Source: Semisulcospira habei
Taxonomy: Eukaryota; Mollusca; Gastropoda; Semisulcospiridae
DNA length: 64,000 nucleotides
Reading direction: 5' to 3'
Assembly (NCBI GenBank): GCA_036245525.1
Contig: BTPG01000003.1
Span: forward strand, 159,344,883-159,408,882
Both the position numbers and the translations under genes were made by a program. The notes beneath the pieces are model-generated. The model saw nothing but the letters and a program-made list of their open reading frames with translations. It was not told the origin of the DNA and ran no database searches. Shown piece after piece: positions 21,701 through 33,936 of this stretch; position 1 is the first letter of the stretch; the number at the start of each line of letters is the position of its first letter.

Positions 21701-22046
21701 AATACACAACGTATCGCTATTTCCGACTGGATTAAAAATTCTTCACTGATCCTTTTCGTTTTTCTTTTCTTGTTTTCTTCTTTCTTTTTGCACTGCCGGC
21801 GAGCAGGACACAGAGATGAGGCCAATCTTAGCACCAGCTCACATTTTAGAAGCGCCTGCGAAACATTTAAATTCGTTCAAGTCGCGGGTGACGGATCAAT
21901 AATGATATATACTGACGCTGTCTGTGTGCTGTTACGATCAAACTTTATGTTGGAAATAAAAAGTGATAAAGTATCACAGCTGACTAGTGCAAAAATCATT
22001 TTCAAAATGTGTCACGGGAGGCTAAGAATAACCTGCATAATTATAT
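21701..22046. other. Unassigned
   Basis: A T/C-rich run lies at about 21750-21790. The open frame across it (21770-22069) shows no recognisable domain. Confidence 0.4.
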
Positions 22047-22116
22047 ATACTGACGAGCAAAAGAAATGAGACATTTTGGAATAAAAAAAAGTCGCATTTC
22101 TTTTGCTCGTCAGTAT
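22047..22116. repeat. HpE hairpin, near-perfect ends
   Basis: TACTGACGAGCAAAAGAAAT pairs with ATTTCTTTTGCTCGTCAGTA (20/20). The loop holds TTTTGGAATAAAAAAAA. TA borders both sides. Confidence 0.9.
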
Positions 22117-22180
22117 TTAATAGATTTAAACCGATATGACTAGAACCATGCGATCTTTTCTCAGCCAACTCAAGCCATCT

Positions 22181-22245
22181 GCAAGAGACACAGATGCTCA
22201 TAGCCCCTGTAACCTCGGGGGCTCATGGGCATCTACGCCTCAAGC
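22181..22245. repeat. HpA hairpin, right end eroded
   Basis: GCAAGAGACACAGATGCTCA faces CTCATGGGCATCTACGCCTC followed by AAGC. The GATGC/GCATC variant is matched on both arms. Confidence 0.8.
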
Positions 22246-22350
22246 GGGTGGGATATAGTGTCTGAGAGAATGGCCAGTTACCTTTCTTGACACAGGCATG
22301 GAAACGAAAGACATTGTGCGATGTTTCGTCTGATAGAGAGATAAACGCAA

Positions 22351-22417
22351 GCAATAGGCATAAACTCTCATGAGCCCATGCATTTTACGCGGGATCATGA
22401 GAATCTATGCATCTTGC
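22351..22417. repeat. HpA hairpin
   Basis: GCAATAGGCATAAACTCTCA faces TGAGAATCTATGCATCTTGC; moderate mismatch. Confidence 0.78.
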
Positions 22418-22812
22418 TTGTAAATTTGTATTCTGATCTTGCTAACTTACTTACTGCACTCGAGACCTGGGAAGGCGTAGAAGTGTATATATTTAGGCCC
22501 ACGTCTGAAATGGAGAACCCGATTTGCACGTGCCATGCACTGGTGGCCCAGTTCTTTTCGTCTCTGGGGTCATAACAGCTGCGCTTTTACGGTCAAAGTT
22601 TTTTTGTTTTTTTTTCAAAGCCCCAATAACTTTTTCTCTCCGGAAAGTTTATAATGAAGTGGGTATATTAGACCGATCTCTGAACCAGCATGAAGTTTAC
22701 ATTCTTACCGTCTCCCATATCTACCTGTGGCCATAACACTGCTGTACATTTTTATAAATAACATTTTTTTTTACCCATTCACTGCGGAGAAAAATTTAAC
22801 GCCTTACAAATT
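22418..22812. other. Unassigned; left part of an HpA MITE at its right end
   Basis: At about 22776 the sequence ACCCATTCACTGCGGAGAAA resembles the outer terminus of the long HpA MITE (TTAACCCCTTCACTGCCGAG), so the 22.8-kb hairpin is probably part of a longer element. Nothing else recognised. Confidence 0.45.
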
Positions 22813-22877
22813 GCAAAGGCATAGATCCTCATGAGCCCCCGCGACCGCGGGGACTCGTGAGGATCTATGCCTCTTGC
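22813..22877. repeat. HpA hairpin
   Basis: Arms agree closely except for one missing base in GCAA-AGGC and two substitutions (ACTCGTGA). The MITE body follows: GATCAATTTGTGTCCGCATT and TTTTGGTCGTTGATTGAA. Confidence 0.88.
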
Positions 22878-23048
22878 TGAGATCAATTTGTGTCCGCATT
22901 CCTTGTTCGGTCGTGACTTTTGGTCGTTGATTGAAAAAAGGTTTCACGCACAAAGTATGCGTCGAGTGGCAGGCTACGGGGTCGAGTCCCAAATACCTTG
23001 CTACGCCCGAGAAGCAAAGAAGTAGTTCAGTCTCTATAACACATGCTA

Positions 23049-23114
23049 GCATGAGTCACATATTATCATGAACCCCTGCCGCTGCAGCGGCCTATGATAA
23101 TCTATGTATATTGC
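23049..23114. repeat. HpA hairpin, divergent but paired
   Basis: TATTATCATGA pairs with CTATGATAATCTA around CCTGCCGCTGCAGCGG. The TATTATC / GATAAT change relative to GATCCTC is on both arms. Confidence 0.75.
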
Positions 23115-23243
23115 TGTCGGGTTGAGAGAGAAGTTATCAGAATAAGAAGAAGAAAGTCTCTGAAAAGTCAGTTATGACAAGACTTCTGAAGCCGAGTGCT
23201 GATATAGTGATCTCATCCCATGGGGCTCATGAGAATCATGCCT

Positions 23244-23333
23244 TTAACGAATTCGGGCCGTGCCGCATCCTGATGCGCGGCTTTTGTCGCACAACCGGCT
23301 GCAGCACGTCCCCAATGAGTTAAAGCCTAGTTG
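23244..23333. mobile_element. HpC MITE, eroded, TTAA on both ends
   Basis: TTAACGAATTCGGGCCGTGC at the left and GCACGTCCCCAATGAGTTAA at the right, with GCATCCTGATGCGCGGCTTT in the middle. TTAA at 23244-23247 and 23330-23333. Confidence 0.75.
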
Positions 23334-23358
23334 CAGCAGTTTTTTTTTTCCGGCGAAG

Positions 23359-23520
23359 GTTAAGCCCTTCACTTCCGAGAAAAAAGTGAACACGATCCAA
23401 CTGCAAGAGCCATAGATCCTCATAAGCCCCCGCGACTTCTATTCAGGTTTCTTGGACGGTTTTGGCTTTTGGTCGTTCAATGAACAAAGATTTCACAAAG
23501 AAAAATGTAGGTAGTTGTTA
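23359..23520. mobile_element. HpA MITE with the closing arm lost
   Basis: Starts TTAAGCCCTTCACTTCCGAG (TTAA 23359-23362). It continues through the opening HpA arm (GCAAGAGCCATAGATCCTCA...CCCCGCGACT), then jumps straight to the right body (TTTGGCTTTTGGTCGTTCAA). The closing arm is missing. Confidence 0.78.
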
Positions 23521-23906
23521 ACACTGAGTGATCTCTCTGTTTAAGGTTCCTAAGAAATGCATCGATGTGTGTCCCTTACACTAGTCAGTCGGGCCGGCAT
23601 ATTACTAGAGTCAAACCTGTGTAATACGACCACCCAAGCGGCTATCAAAAAGCGCTCTTCCTAGACAGGCAGTCGCCCTCGACGGGCGGTCACCTTACAC
23701 AGGGTCATCTAAGCAACAAAAAAGACCCTAGGACAAAAAAAAAAAAAAAAAAAAAAAAAAGAAGGGGGGGGGGGGGGGGGCGTTTTGCTTTAGCAGACGC
23801 TCTCAGACAAAGGGACGCCCCGTCACCTTCCCTGCTACTGTATGCACCTTTCGTTTCTGAAAATAATTTGCTCTTTCAACGACCCAGAGACACTAAACTG
23901 GTCTTA
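23521..23906. other. Unassigned, with poly-A/poly-G run
   Basis: An A-run followed directly by a G-run lies at about 23737-23780. A C/G-rich stretch at about 23620-23715 (GGCAGTCGCCCTCGACGGGCG) folds on itself. No gene. Confidence 0.45.
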
Positions 23907-24014
23907 GCAAGATACATAGATCCTCATGAGCCCCCGCGACTGCGGGGCTGATGAGGATCTATGTCTCTTGCGGTCGGGTTGCGCTCAATTTTTGCTCGGC
24001 AGTGAAGGGGTTAA
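23907..24014. mobile_element. HpA hairpin with right MITE end
   Basis: GCAAGATACATAGATCCTCA opposite TGAGGATCTATGTCTCTTGC. The right terminus GGCAGTGAAGGGGTTAA ends at TTAA 24011-24014. Confidence 0.88.
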
Positions 24015-24544
24015 GGCTGAGACTACTGACTTCGACGAGGGATAAATATATATATATAACGCATGGGGCTCTTGGGAATGCCGGCGCGCGCCTCTTGCAG
24101 ATAAACCTTGTAGCCGTTCACGCAAAAAAATTGTTTTAAAGTGTCTTCGATAGGGGGAAGATAAGTTAGATGAAGAGCAGGCGCTGCTTCTTTAGAGATT
24201 CTGTGATAGAGACAGCCATTCTTCCTGTTCTTTGCGGTGGAGCCGGCCCATCTCCACACTGAACACACCGGCCCTTTTTGTGTCGGACCAGACTCTGGTT
24301 CGGGGAGGGGGGGGGGAAGGGGAGGCTGGGGAAGGGGGGAAGGGGAGGCTGGGGGAGGGCGGGGGGGGGGGGGGGGGGGGGCTCGCACCGGTCGCCGGGT
24401 GTGTGCGTCGGTCACTAGGTCAGTGTTTGCATCCTGCGGTCACAGTGTGCTTGAATCGGTCACCGGGAGAGTGTTTGCTTTACGTCTGCAAGCAGGGTAA
24501 GTTTACCCCACATTATGAAAGACTGAGGAAATTATAAACGTGTA
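24015..24544. other. Unassigned, with long G-run tract
   Basis: At 24300-24380 repeated GGGG runs separated by short AGG/CTGG linkers make a strong G-quadruplex candidate on the plus strand. Just downstream CACCGGTCGCCGGGTGTGTG and CGGTCACCGGGAGAGTG-like units form an imperfect GGTCAC tandem. No gene. Confidence 0.5.
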
Positions 24545-24602
24545 CCGGTCTGCAATTTTGGACCTTACGGCTTCCAGACGTAAGGTCCAAATCACAGACC
24601 AG
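24545..24602. repeat. HpF hairpin
   Basis: GGTCTGCAATTTTGGACCTT pairs with AAGGTCCAAATCACAGACC; the apex is ACGGCTTCCAGACGT. Confidence 0.87.
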
Positions 24603-25148
24603 AACCTGAACGGAACTGACGTCATCTAGGACGAACGGGGGCGATAGATCTACGCTGCCTCATCGGCCTATTCGGGTCAGCATGAAATTCATTCACATCG
24701 CATTGTCAGAGCACAAGGACGGACAGCCAACGAAGGTGAAGCCTTTCCAGCTCCGCATTTCTACGCATGTAAATGCGGGCGCCGCAAGAGGTGTAGAGTA
24801 TAGCGAGCCCCTCAGCACAGTCACGAGACACTTATGCCAGGCTGCTGCAGATCATAGAAAGTGTTGTCTGACGGGAATCGCAACTCGTTTTGGATTTATC
24901 TGAGTCTGGAGTTCCCAGAAGAGAGCAGCAAAGTTCGAGTAAATATTGCGGCCATTGTCGGCTTTAGGGACATTCTAATGGAGTGTAGGAGAGGTCTGAA
25001 AGTTGTTGTGAAGGCGATGGAGGGGATGCCAGGTCGCGGCAGTCGTCGTGATGGAGGAGTCTGCTCGGGGGTGGGCCGGGGGTGGGCCCGGGGGGTGGGG
25101 TGGGGAGGGTCGTATCTTTTTCACACTGGCGCCAAGTGCTGAAGCACG
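24603..25148. other. Unassigned, G-rich near 25050-25110
   Basis: No recognisable coding sequence. Runs of GGGGTGGGCC are at 25050-25110. Confidence 0.4.
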
Positions 25149-25378
25149 GCTAACCCCTTCACTGCTAGTGGTCGCAGCTTTTGTTTGTTTGTTTGAAACC
25201 ATCGTAAATTCAAAATTCAATGTCCCCCCCCCCCCCCCAGCCGTCAAAAGAGCATAGAGACAAATGGTTTTGGCAAGAGGCATAGATCCTCATGAGTCCT
25301 TGCAACTGCCTAGATCGATACCTCTTGCAATTGAGTGATGTTTAATTAAGATTCTTCGGGAGGTGAATGGGTTAGGGA
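25149..25378. mobile_element. HpA MITE with internal arm deletion
   Basis: The left end TAACCCCTTCACTGCTAGTG and right end GGTGAATGGGTTA enclose a shortened hairpin at 25273-25328: GCAAGAGGCATAGATCCTCA, then CTAGATCGATACCTCTTGC with the inner closing arm missing. A poly-C run is at 25227-25240. Confidence 0.75.
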
Positions 25379-25499
25379 CAGAGCCAAATCCGCGGCGAGG
25401 CGTCAGAAATCGACTCCAGCCTGAACCTATCACAGTGTAATGCATTTATCCCTTAGTTACCCAGCGGTAGATGTGAAATGGTTGCCATTTGTTCGCGGC

Positions 25500-25628
25500 C
25501 CCTCCAGGCGCCGAATTAATCTGGCGCTGCTCTTGAACTACACGATAACCATTTGGCTGTCGGTAGCGCTCTTTGTCGCGACGATTCCTGTAGGACAAAA
25601 ATGAGGTGTCACCAGCAGCCAAAGGGTC
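25500..25628. repeat. HpB remnant abutting HpD hairpin
   Basis: CCTCCAGGCGCCGAATTAAT and CTGGCGCTGCTCTTGAACTA are an HpB closing arm. It is followed at once by HpD: CCATTTGGCTGTCGGTAGCG...GCAGCCAAAGGGT. Confidence 0.7.
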
Positions 25629-25735
25629 TCTGTTTTTAGCCACTCTTTTGAGTCCAAAACCACACACACACACACCATCTGCACATATCTTGTTTTCGAG
25701 AAAATTTCGTCGAGAATGAAAGGTGTCGAATCAGT

Positions 25736-28225
<2,490 letters not shown>

Positions 28226-28309
28226 CCACAATCACACTGGTTGTCGCCTTCGATTCGCAGCCGCTGATCAGCGGCAGCGAATCGAGGGAGACAACCAGTG
28301 TGATTGTGG
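28226..28309. repeat. HpK hairpin, best copy
   Basis: CCACAATCACACTGGTTGTC pairs with GACAACCAGTGTGATTGTGG (20/20). The stem continues through TTCGATTCGC / GCGAATCGA to the centre GCCGCTGATCAGCGGC. Confidence 0.92.
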
Positions 28310-28386
28310 TCGTTTCATTGTAAAAAGGGCTAAACCCCACTGCCAGAAGTCATACTCGAGAGATAAAGTATCAGCTTACTTCCTTA

Positions 28387-28893
28387 AGGCCCCGCCACAC
28401 ATGCCGATTTTGAGGCCGATTCTCGAGCAGTTTCCAGAACCGTTTCAGTCACTCGGAGTGTGATCGGGCCGGACTCAGTAAAAAAACGTGTGCACTGCCA
28501 CACGTTCCCGATTTAGCTGACCGGATCGAACCGTAATAAGGTCAAGGCCTGCTTCCCGTCTGCAAAATGCCGGGCTGCTAATTTTGACAGTGATGATGAC
28601 ATGCTTGCATTATCAGCAGTTTGACATCATATTCGGAAGAGACGGGCGAGAAACATCAGCAACGAAAGTGGTATCTTCGTCATTTTCACACTGAAACGAC
28701 GTGCTTCGCGAGACGCGCTCTGATTAGTTGAAGCTTACAATCGGGGCCGCTTCGTGTTTCAAAAATAAAGCAAGCTCTAAACACACGATTCCCAGCCAAT
28801 TGGGATCGGATCAGATATATGACGTCATCCGATCGCAATCGGATCGGAATCTGCTACAAAATCGGGGTACAATCGGCATGTGTGGCGGGGCCT
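28387..28893. mobile_element. Harbinger-like MITE (507 bp, TTA duplication)
   Basis: Terminal inverted repeats begin AGGCCCCGCCACACATGCC and extend a few bases further without mismatch. The trinucleotide TTA flanks both ends (28384-28386 and 28894-28896), as expected for PIF/Harbinger. The interior has repeated GATCGGATC-like motifs and no transposase. Confidence 0.85.
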
Positions 28894-28896
28894 TTA

Positions 28897-29589
28897 CGCT
28901 TGTCTCCTATTGATGGGAGGTCATCTCATCAGGTCTTCCGCCGGAAGCCGCTAAGGATTATGGAGAGTGCGGTGTCATTCATGAGGCAGCCAAATCGGCT
29001 TTAGTTCAGTGGCATTATATCTACTCAGGACGTTCGCCCAACCAACTAATTTCTTACTGACGGGGTAAGGCATTGACGGACGATTGTCTAAAAGACTACG
29101 ATTCGTTCAATGGTCGGTCATCTATCTTATTATTTCAGTCGTTCGTCTGGAAAACTACGATTGGTCTTCTCATTACAAGAACACGTTTTCTCCACACGTA
29201 TGATTGGTCAGATGAGTAGTTACAACATGAACAACAGAATATCAGTAGACGTAATACCTCAATCAGAATTAGATTAAAAAAAGACACGAAGTTGACGCAT
29301 TTCATTGGATTGTGTTCGTGAAAGGAAGAGTAGAATTGAAGGACAGTGTCTGATACGAAAGCAAACGATCGCATATATTGTGAGTAGAATCCAGACTTAC
29401 AGAAATAATAATAAAGACACGATTCTTTCATCAGTCAAATATACTCCGGAAAGCTCGACTCCTATTAAATAGCTGCTGACAAACCGACAATGCTTTTCTG
29501 CTGTGTTGTGTTATCCGGCTGAAAGTTGCTACACACACACACACACAGCAAGAGGCACCGCGGATTCTCATGAGCTCATGTAACCATCT
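28897..29589. other. Unassigned, one HpA half at the right
   Basis: AT-rich, unique-looking DNA. A short (AC)n is at 29530-29546. An HpA opening arm (GCAAGAGGCACCGCGGATTC) without its partner is at 29548-29580. Confidence 0.45.
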
Positions 29590-29655
29590 GCAAATGGCGT
29601 AGATTCTCATGAGCCCCTGCTTCAACAGGGGCTCATGAGAATCTACGCCATTTGC
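29590..29655. repeat. HpA hairpin, perfect 30-bp stem with unusual arms
   Basis: All 30 arm bases pair around a 6-base loop, CTTCAA. The arm starts GCAAATGGCGTAGATTCTCA, so GCAAGAGGCATAG of the common form is changed at several positions. Every change is matched on the other arm (...CTACGCCATTTGC). Confidence 0.95.
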
Positions 29656-30024
29656 ACGTGACTACAGTAGCAATGACAGCGTGATCATGAGGATATATGG
29701 ATCTCGCTGACTGTGGCTAAATTTAGCCTGATCGATGCCTGGTCCCGGCAAACACAAGGTTAACGGAATGTGTTGTAATTATTTCATGGCGGCAGAGATA
29801 AAAGGATCGCAGGACCAAACGGAAAGAATTGCTATCATCATGAGCTCAGAAACTGCAATGTAGCAGTTAGGCCAGAGACTGAATCTAGACCTAAAGAGTA
29901 ACTGCTGACAGGCTGAAAGAAACACACTTCAAAGAAAAGAGAAGAAAGAAAGATACACACTTCCGATTATATAACAACATTGGCAAAACGGAAAGCACTG
30001 GCTTAGGAACAGGTTGGGGGGGGG

Positions 30025-30028
<4 letters not shown>
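29656..30028. other. Unassigned
   Basis: HpA-like debris at about 29680-29710 (GATCATGAGGATATATGGAT). Otherwise nothing recognised. A G-run leads into the next array. Confidence 0.4.

Positions 30029-30075
<47 letters not shown>
30029..30075. repeat. (GA)n microsatellite
   Basis: About 23 GA units between G-rich runs; no LINE piece attached. Confidence 0.95.
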
Positions 30076-30078
<3 letters not shown>

Positions 30079-30154
30079 GGGTGGGGAGGCGGAAGGGGGG
30101 GGGGGACGAATCTCTTGAAATGGTACATGAAAGCCTATGTCCTTTGATCCTTGG

Positions 30155-30469
30155 TTGGTTGGTTAGTTCGGGTTTAACGTCCACAGCACCGAGGTGATCA
30201 TGGACGGCCCTGACGGGCGGGTTATGGGGGACAGGGAAATCTATTGTCTATGGAGTACGACCTGAACACTAATCAACTCAGGCGCACTCCAAATGTGCCA
30301 CTTTGATTTACCAGGACCTTTCAGCGGACATGCTATTGAACAAATCCGTTTTTTCCCCTGGATTGTGAGTCCAGGTACCGGGGCCAGGACGGGATTCGAA
30401 CCCACGACCCGGCGATTCCCTTCGCTCTCCTGCTCCGATGTTTAACCGCCTGAGCTATTTCGGACTCTC
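30155..30469 (-). mobile_element. SINE-1 copy, 15-bp target-site duplication
   Basis: On the minus strand: GAGTCCGAAATAGCTCAGGC (A box), CGTGGGTTCGAATCCCGTCC (B box), a conserved body (GGTCCTGGTAAATCAAAGTG; CTCCATAGACAATAGATTTC) and tail GACGTTAAACCCGAACTAAC with (CAAC)n. TCCTTTGATCCTTGG flanks it exactly at 30140-30154 and 30470-30484. Confidence 0.95.
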
Positions 30470-30550
30470 TCCTTTGATCCTTGGGCCGCAACTCCCTTTT
30501 GACTTGGGCTATGCCTTCCTCCCCTTGCCCTTGCCATTTCCAATTAATAT

Positions 30551-30622
30551 AAACTGACGAGCAAAATAAATGAGACATTTTCGGAACCATCGGAGATGTC
30601 GCATTTCTTTTGCTCGTCAGTA
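30551..30622. repeat. HpE hairpin
   Basis: ACTGACGAGCAAAATAAATG pairs with CATTTCTTTTGCTCGTCAGT with one mismatch, around GACATTTTCGGAACCATCGG. Confidence 0.88.
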
Positions 30623-30780
30623 CAGTACACCTCCTGCATGCCCAACTGTCAAGCTTATCAGAAGAGCTCTTCTCACTGGGTCAGAGCTCGTAAAAAAGGT
30701 ATTTGTGATCCAATGCTGATACAGATTATAATGTTCGAATGTTGAACTTGGTCATTCCATATTAGACATGTCTCGTTTAG

Positions 30781-31042
30781 TACACAAACCAAGGGGAATC
30801 ACTCAGCGCTGGACAGACAAACAGTTAGATCCCCTGCCCCCGTGTATCAGGCACCCAGTCGCCAGCCCACAGAGAAATACGCAGGTATAGAATAAGACTC
30901 AAATGAGAATGCAAATGATCGTCTTATTCTACACCTGCGTATTTTTCTGTGGGATGGCGATTGGGTGCCTGATAGGCGAGGGCAGGGGATCTAACTGTTT
31001 GTCTGTCCAGCGCTGAGTGATTCCCCTTGGTTTGTGTACAAT
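30781..31042. mobile_element. Long inverted repeat (about 118-bp arms)
   Basis: GTACACAAACCAAGGGGAAT at the left is repeated in reverse complement at the right end. The arms run to GCAGGTATAGAATAAGAC / GTCTTATTCTACACCTGC with few mismatches and a spacer of about 30 bases. The 13-mer ATGTCTCGTTTAG occurs just outside at 30768-30780 and 31078-31090, the latter 35 bases beyond the right arm. No homology to HpA-HpK and only one copy in the window. Confidence 0.85.
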
Positions 31043-31090
31043 TCTGCCAGCGCTAGCCTCACCTATCTGGTTTGTGAATGTCTCGTTTAG

Positions 31091-31675
31091 GTATATTATT
31101 ACTAGACGTGTTTACGACGCCGTCTATCGTGAGCAAGAATAAACGCAGTATCAGGAACTATCCCGTAACGTTTGAGGCTGGATGCACTTCCCAGGCTCGC
31201 CGCTACAAGTACACTTCTCAGTATTCAAATAAAATGCTAAGTATGATATTGTTTCTCTCTCTTATCTCTTATTGATCTCTTTACAATGCACCACCACGCA
31301 ATAATTTCCTTTTCTAATAATCAAGTTGTCTGAATCTCATTTGAACGATAGTGTACTTGAGGCCGTGTTTTCCGAATGGCTTTATTCGGGGAGTCCACGC
31401 ACAAAACGATACGGGGACGCACAGTGAACAAACTGAACACACAGACAGGAACTCCAAGCGTCCGGCACTGGCTGGCCGCTGTCTGGCACTGGCGACTGAC
31501 CTTTTGGGGGCTTTTAAGACGGACACCTGGGTCGATAAACTGGCCGGGTAAATGCAGTAAAAGTCACAGAATTTGTACTGGCCGCTCGGGCAGGATGGCT
31601 TATAATGGCGCTGCTAGAAAGCTACACTCAGCGCACAGTTTCTCCCACACAGCCCCACCCGTCTACAAGAGGCAT
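31091..31675. other. Unassigned
   Basis: CGGCACTGGCTGGCCGCTGT and CTGGCACTGGCGACTGACCT at 31461-31502 recur inverted at 32378-32425 (AGGTCAGTCGCCAGTGCCAG...GCGGCCAGCCAGTGCC). The two stretches are thus a dispersed inverted repeat about 0.9 kb apart. No gene. Confidence 0.55.
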
Positions 31676-31728
31676 AGATTCTCATGAGCCCTGCAGATGC
31701 AGCGGCTCATGAGAATCTATCCCTCTTG
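31676..31728. repeat. HpA hairpin
   Basis: CAAGAGGCATAGATTCTCAT pairs with ATGAGAATCTATCCCTCTTG around GAGCCCTGCAGATGCAGCGG. Confidence 0.85.
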
Positions 31729-31839
31729 CCGCTCAATTCAGAAGAGCAATAAAACTTCCTTTTTTTTTACACTGGGCGGCTAAGCTCGCAAGCGACACTC
31801 AGTTATTCAGTTTCTTAAACAGTCCATTTCCGTCAGTCT

Positions 31840-31905
31840 AAAACAGGCATAGATTCACACTAGCCCCTGCGGGTGTAGGAGCTCATGAGAATCTAAACAT
31901 CTTGC
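31840..31905. repeat. HpA hairpin, eroded
   Basis: AACAGGCATAGATTCACACT faces CTCATGAGAATCTAAACATC plus TTGC. Confidence 0.7.
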
Positions 31906-32248
31906 TGGTAAATCTGCCCCAAAATATCCTCAGATGGACAAAGTTTTTGGGATTATGTGAAGTTTGCGGGTATACATAAAACAAGACTGCCGCCCGGTTC
32001 ATAAAACTTGTAAGAGTCTGAACAACGACCGACTTCTTGGAACATTGTAAAAGTAACCCGTAAAGATTAAAGTAAATGAAACTTACTCTGTTACGTCTTT
32101 TGCCACCACAAAGCTGATACACGAGACCGTCCTTCAAAACAGGACAACTGAAAAGGTTTACCACGAGTTGTGACCTCCTTATAAAAAGTAAACTGAGTGT
32201 ATTCAGTTTGTAAAGTGAACATGAATTATTCATAGGCGCATGCAAAGT

Positions 32249-32250
<2 letters not shown>

Positions 32251-32296
<46 letters not shown>
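32251..32296. repeat. (AT)n microsatellite
   Basis: About 23 AT units. Confidence 0.96.
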
Positions 32297-32517
32297 AAGA
32301 TCCCAATGGCAATCTATGTCTAAATGTTGCAGACGGAAGGGATGATTGGATGGGTGGGTGAGTAGGGTTCTGCCACCCAAAAGGTCAGTCGCCAGTGCCA
32401 GACAGCGGCCAGCCAGTGCCTGAAAGTTAACTTGACCGTGACAAAACGCAAACAATGTCACTGAACTCGCTCGCTAACTTTTTCGGCATGCACAGCGTGT
32501 AGAAAGCGGAAAGATAA

Positions 32518-32612
32518 TCGACCATAACAGCTCAAGGGTCGTCCCTGATCAGCTTGGCGCTTTTAGAGGCGCCAAGCTGATCAGGGACGACCCTTGACTT
32601 CTCGTGGTCGAC
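32518..32612. repeat. HpB hairpin with divergent but matched arms
   Basis: TCAAGGGTCGTCCCTGATCA plus GCTTGGCGC pairs perfectly with its partner. Compared with the family GGTAGTGCCAGATTAGC, this arm has GGTCGTCCCTGATCAGC, and all changes appear on both sides. The outer stem TCGACCATAA / TTCTCGTGGTCGA is retained. Confidence 0.92.
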
Positions 32613-33056
32613 CCATCTCCCCGCTGCTGGCACTGAACGTAAAAGGCACTCTCACTGAAAGGTTCTGCCCTGGCTCTAAAGTGTTAATGGTGCATTTGCT
32701 CTCCCAAAGGGAACCACCCGCGAGAGGATTCCGCCTGTCAAGAGCTACGCGACATGGCCAAATGTGTCATCCTTTTTTGAGTGTTGACGTCACCAACACC
32801 AAAATGGCGTCCTTTTAATAGGACGGTAGGAAACAGGAAAATACGACAGGAAAAGAGATTGTAGACGTAAATGTGAGCGTCTAGGGGATTTTTTTTTTTA
32901 AAGTTGTGAAAATGGATAAAAGTAATTCGACACGTACAAATGTTTGTCGACAATAACAATAAAAATACTCAATAACAATAACAACAACCGAGAAATATAA
33001 ACATATCTCTGGAAAAAATAATGTAGCAAGGGTTGCTGATTCGGCATGTTGGATAT
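32613..33056. other. Unassigned
   Basis: Contains a possible short stem GTGTTGACGTCACCAACAC at 32782-32800. No gene. Confidence 0.4.
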
Positions 33057-33112
33057 GTTAGTTATTTGGGTTTAACGCCGAGCAGGCGACTAAGGCCATC
33101 TCACGGCGGATT
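33057..33112 (-). mobile_element. SINE 3' tail fragment
   Basis: Minus strand CCGCCGTGAGATGGCCTTAG...GGCGTTAAACCCAAATAACT resembles the conserved 3' tails of animal SINEs (compare the SINE-1 tail GACGTTAAACCCGAACTAAC). No pol III head is attached. Confidence 0.6.
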
Positions 33113-33169
33113 GGATATGTTGGCGCACATTCTTTTGTACGAGAACTCTTTTGCTTGTCTCGTATAATT

Positions 33170-33250
33170 CTAATTTTAGGGTTGGTTGTCGATCGCGCTT
33201 GTTGTCGAGGTGATCCTAGCAGCAAAAGACACGACCGACAGCCACAGTTA
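33170..33250. repeat. HpD remnant
   Basis: GGTTGTCGATCGCGCTTGTT and GTCGAGGTGATCC face a closing arm CGACCGACAGCCACAGTTAA with TTAA at about 33248-33251. Heavily eroded. Confidence 0.5.
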
Positions 33251-33272
33251 ATAGTTAAATATGACAAGTATA

Positions 33273-33338
33273 TTAACTCTTTCGAGACGTGCCTCATACG
33301 GATACGCGGCAAATAGCGGCATGTTTCGAATGAGTTAA
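33273..33338. mobile_element. HpC MITE, TTAA on both ends
   Basis: TTAACTCTTTCGAGACGTGC at the left and CATGTTTCGAATGAGTTAA at the right; middle GGATACGCGGCAAATAGCGG. TTAA at 33273-33276 and 33335-33338. Shorter than the 81-bp copy at 47633. Confidence 0.88.
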
Positions 33339-33353
33339 TCCTTCAAAAACTGT

Positions 33354-33446
33354 TTAACCCTTCGGTTGTCGGTAGCGCTTTTTGTCGCGACGATTCCTGC
33401 AGGAATCATCGCGACAAAAAAGTGCTGCTGACATCCAAAGGGTTAA
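33354..33446. mobile_element. HpD MITE, TTAA on both ends
   Basis: TTAACCCTTCGGTTGTCGGT with CTTTTTGTCGCGACGATTCC opens; GGAATCATCGCGACAAAAAA closes, ending CCAAAGGGTTAA. TTAA at 33354-33357 and 33443-33446. Confidence 0.92.
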
Positions 33447-33791
33447 AATGTTCAAGTTCGGTGTGGTATCTCCACATGGAACATGGTAAAACAGCAATAA
33501 TTCTTTCTAAAAAAAAAAAGAAAAATAATAGTACAATATCGTACAATGTGCGCGCTGTTTCAAGCAGCTGGGTCACGAGGTAATTTACGTTTTAATTAAT
33601 GGGCTTCAATTCCCTCTGTACTACGACATAGTCAAACGCAACACCTGTCAGTGACACTTGCGTTATTTATGGCCGTGAAGTTTCATCATATGGCTGAATA
33701 TCGTACACGTTTCACAAAATTATTCAGTAACGCCGCTCTTCAAACGCTTATATCCAATGTGTTTTATGTTCACTGCAACACACCAGCGGAA

Positions 33792-33936
33792 TTGACGATT
33801 TCCCGAAGTCAGAAGTAGGTCAAAAACTGCGCCACTTTTGACGAAAACGGTGAATTAAAAGACTGTAAATCCACCGTTCGCGTCAAAACACTCGGCAGTT
33901 TTTGACCTACTTCTGATTTCCGGAAATCGTCAATTG
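33792..33936. repeat. HpG-related long hairpin
   Basis: TTGACGATTTCC and AGTAGGTCAAAAACTGC pair with GCAGTTTTTGACCTACTTCT and GGAAATCGTCAA. Inner TTTTGACGAAAACGGTG faces CACCGTTCGCGTCAAAA. The end pieces recur next to the HpG core at 62240-62300. Confidence 0.85.
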
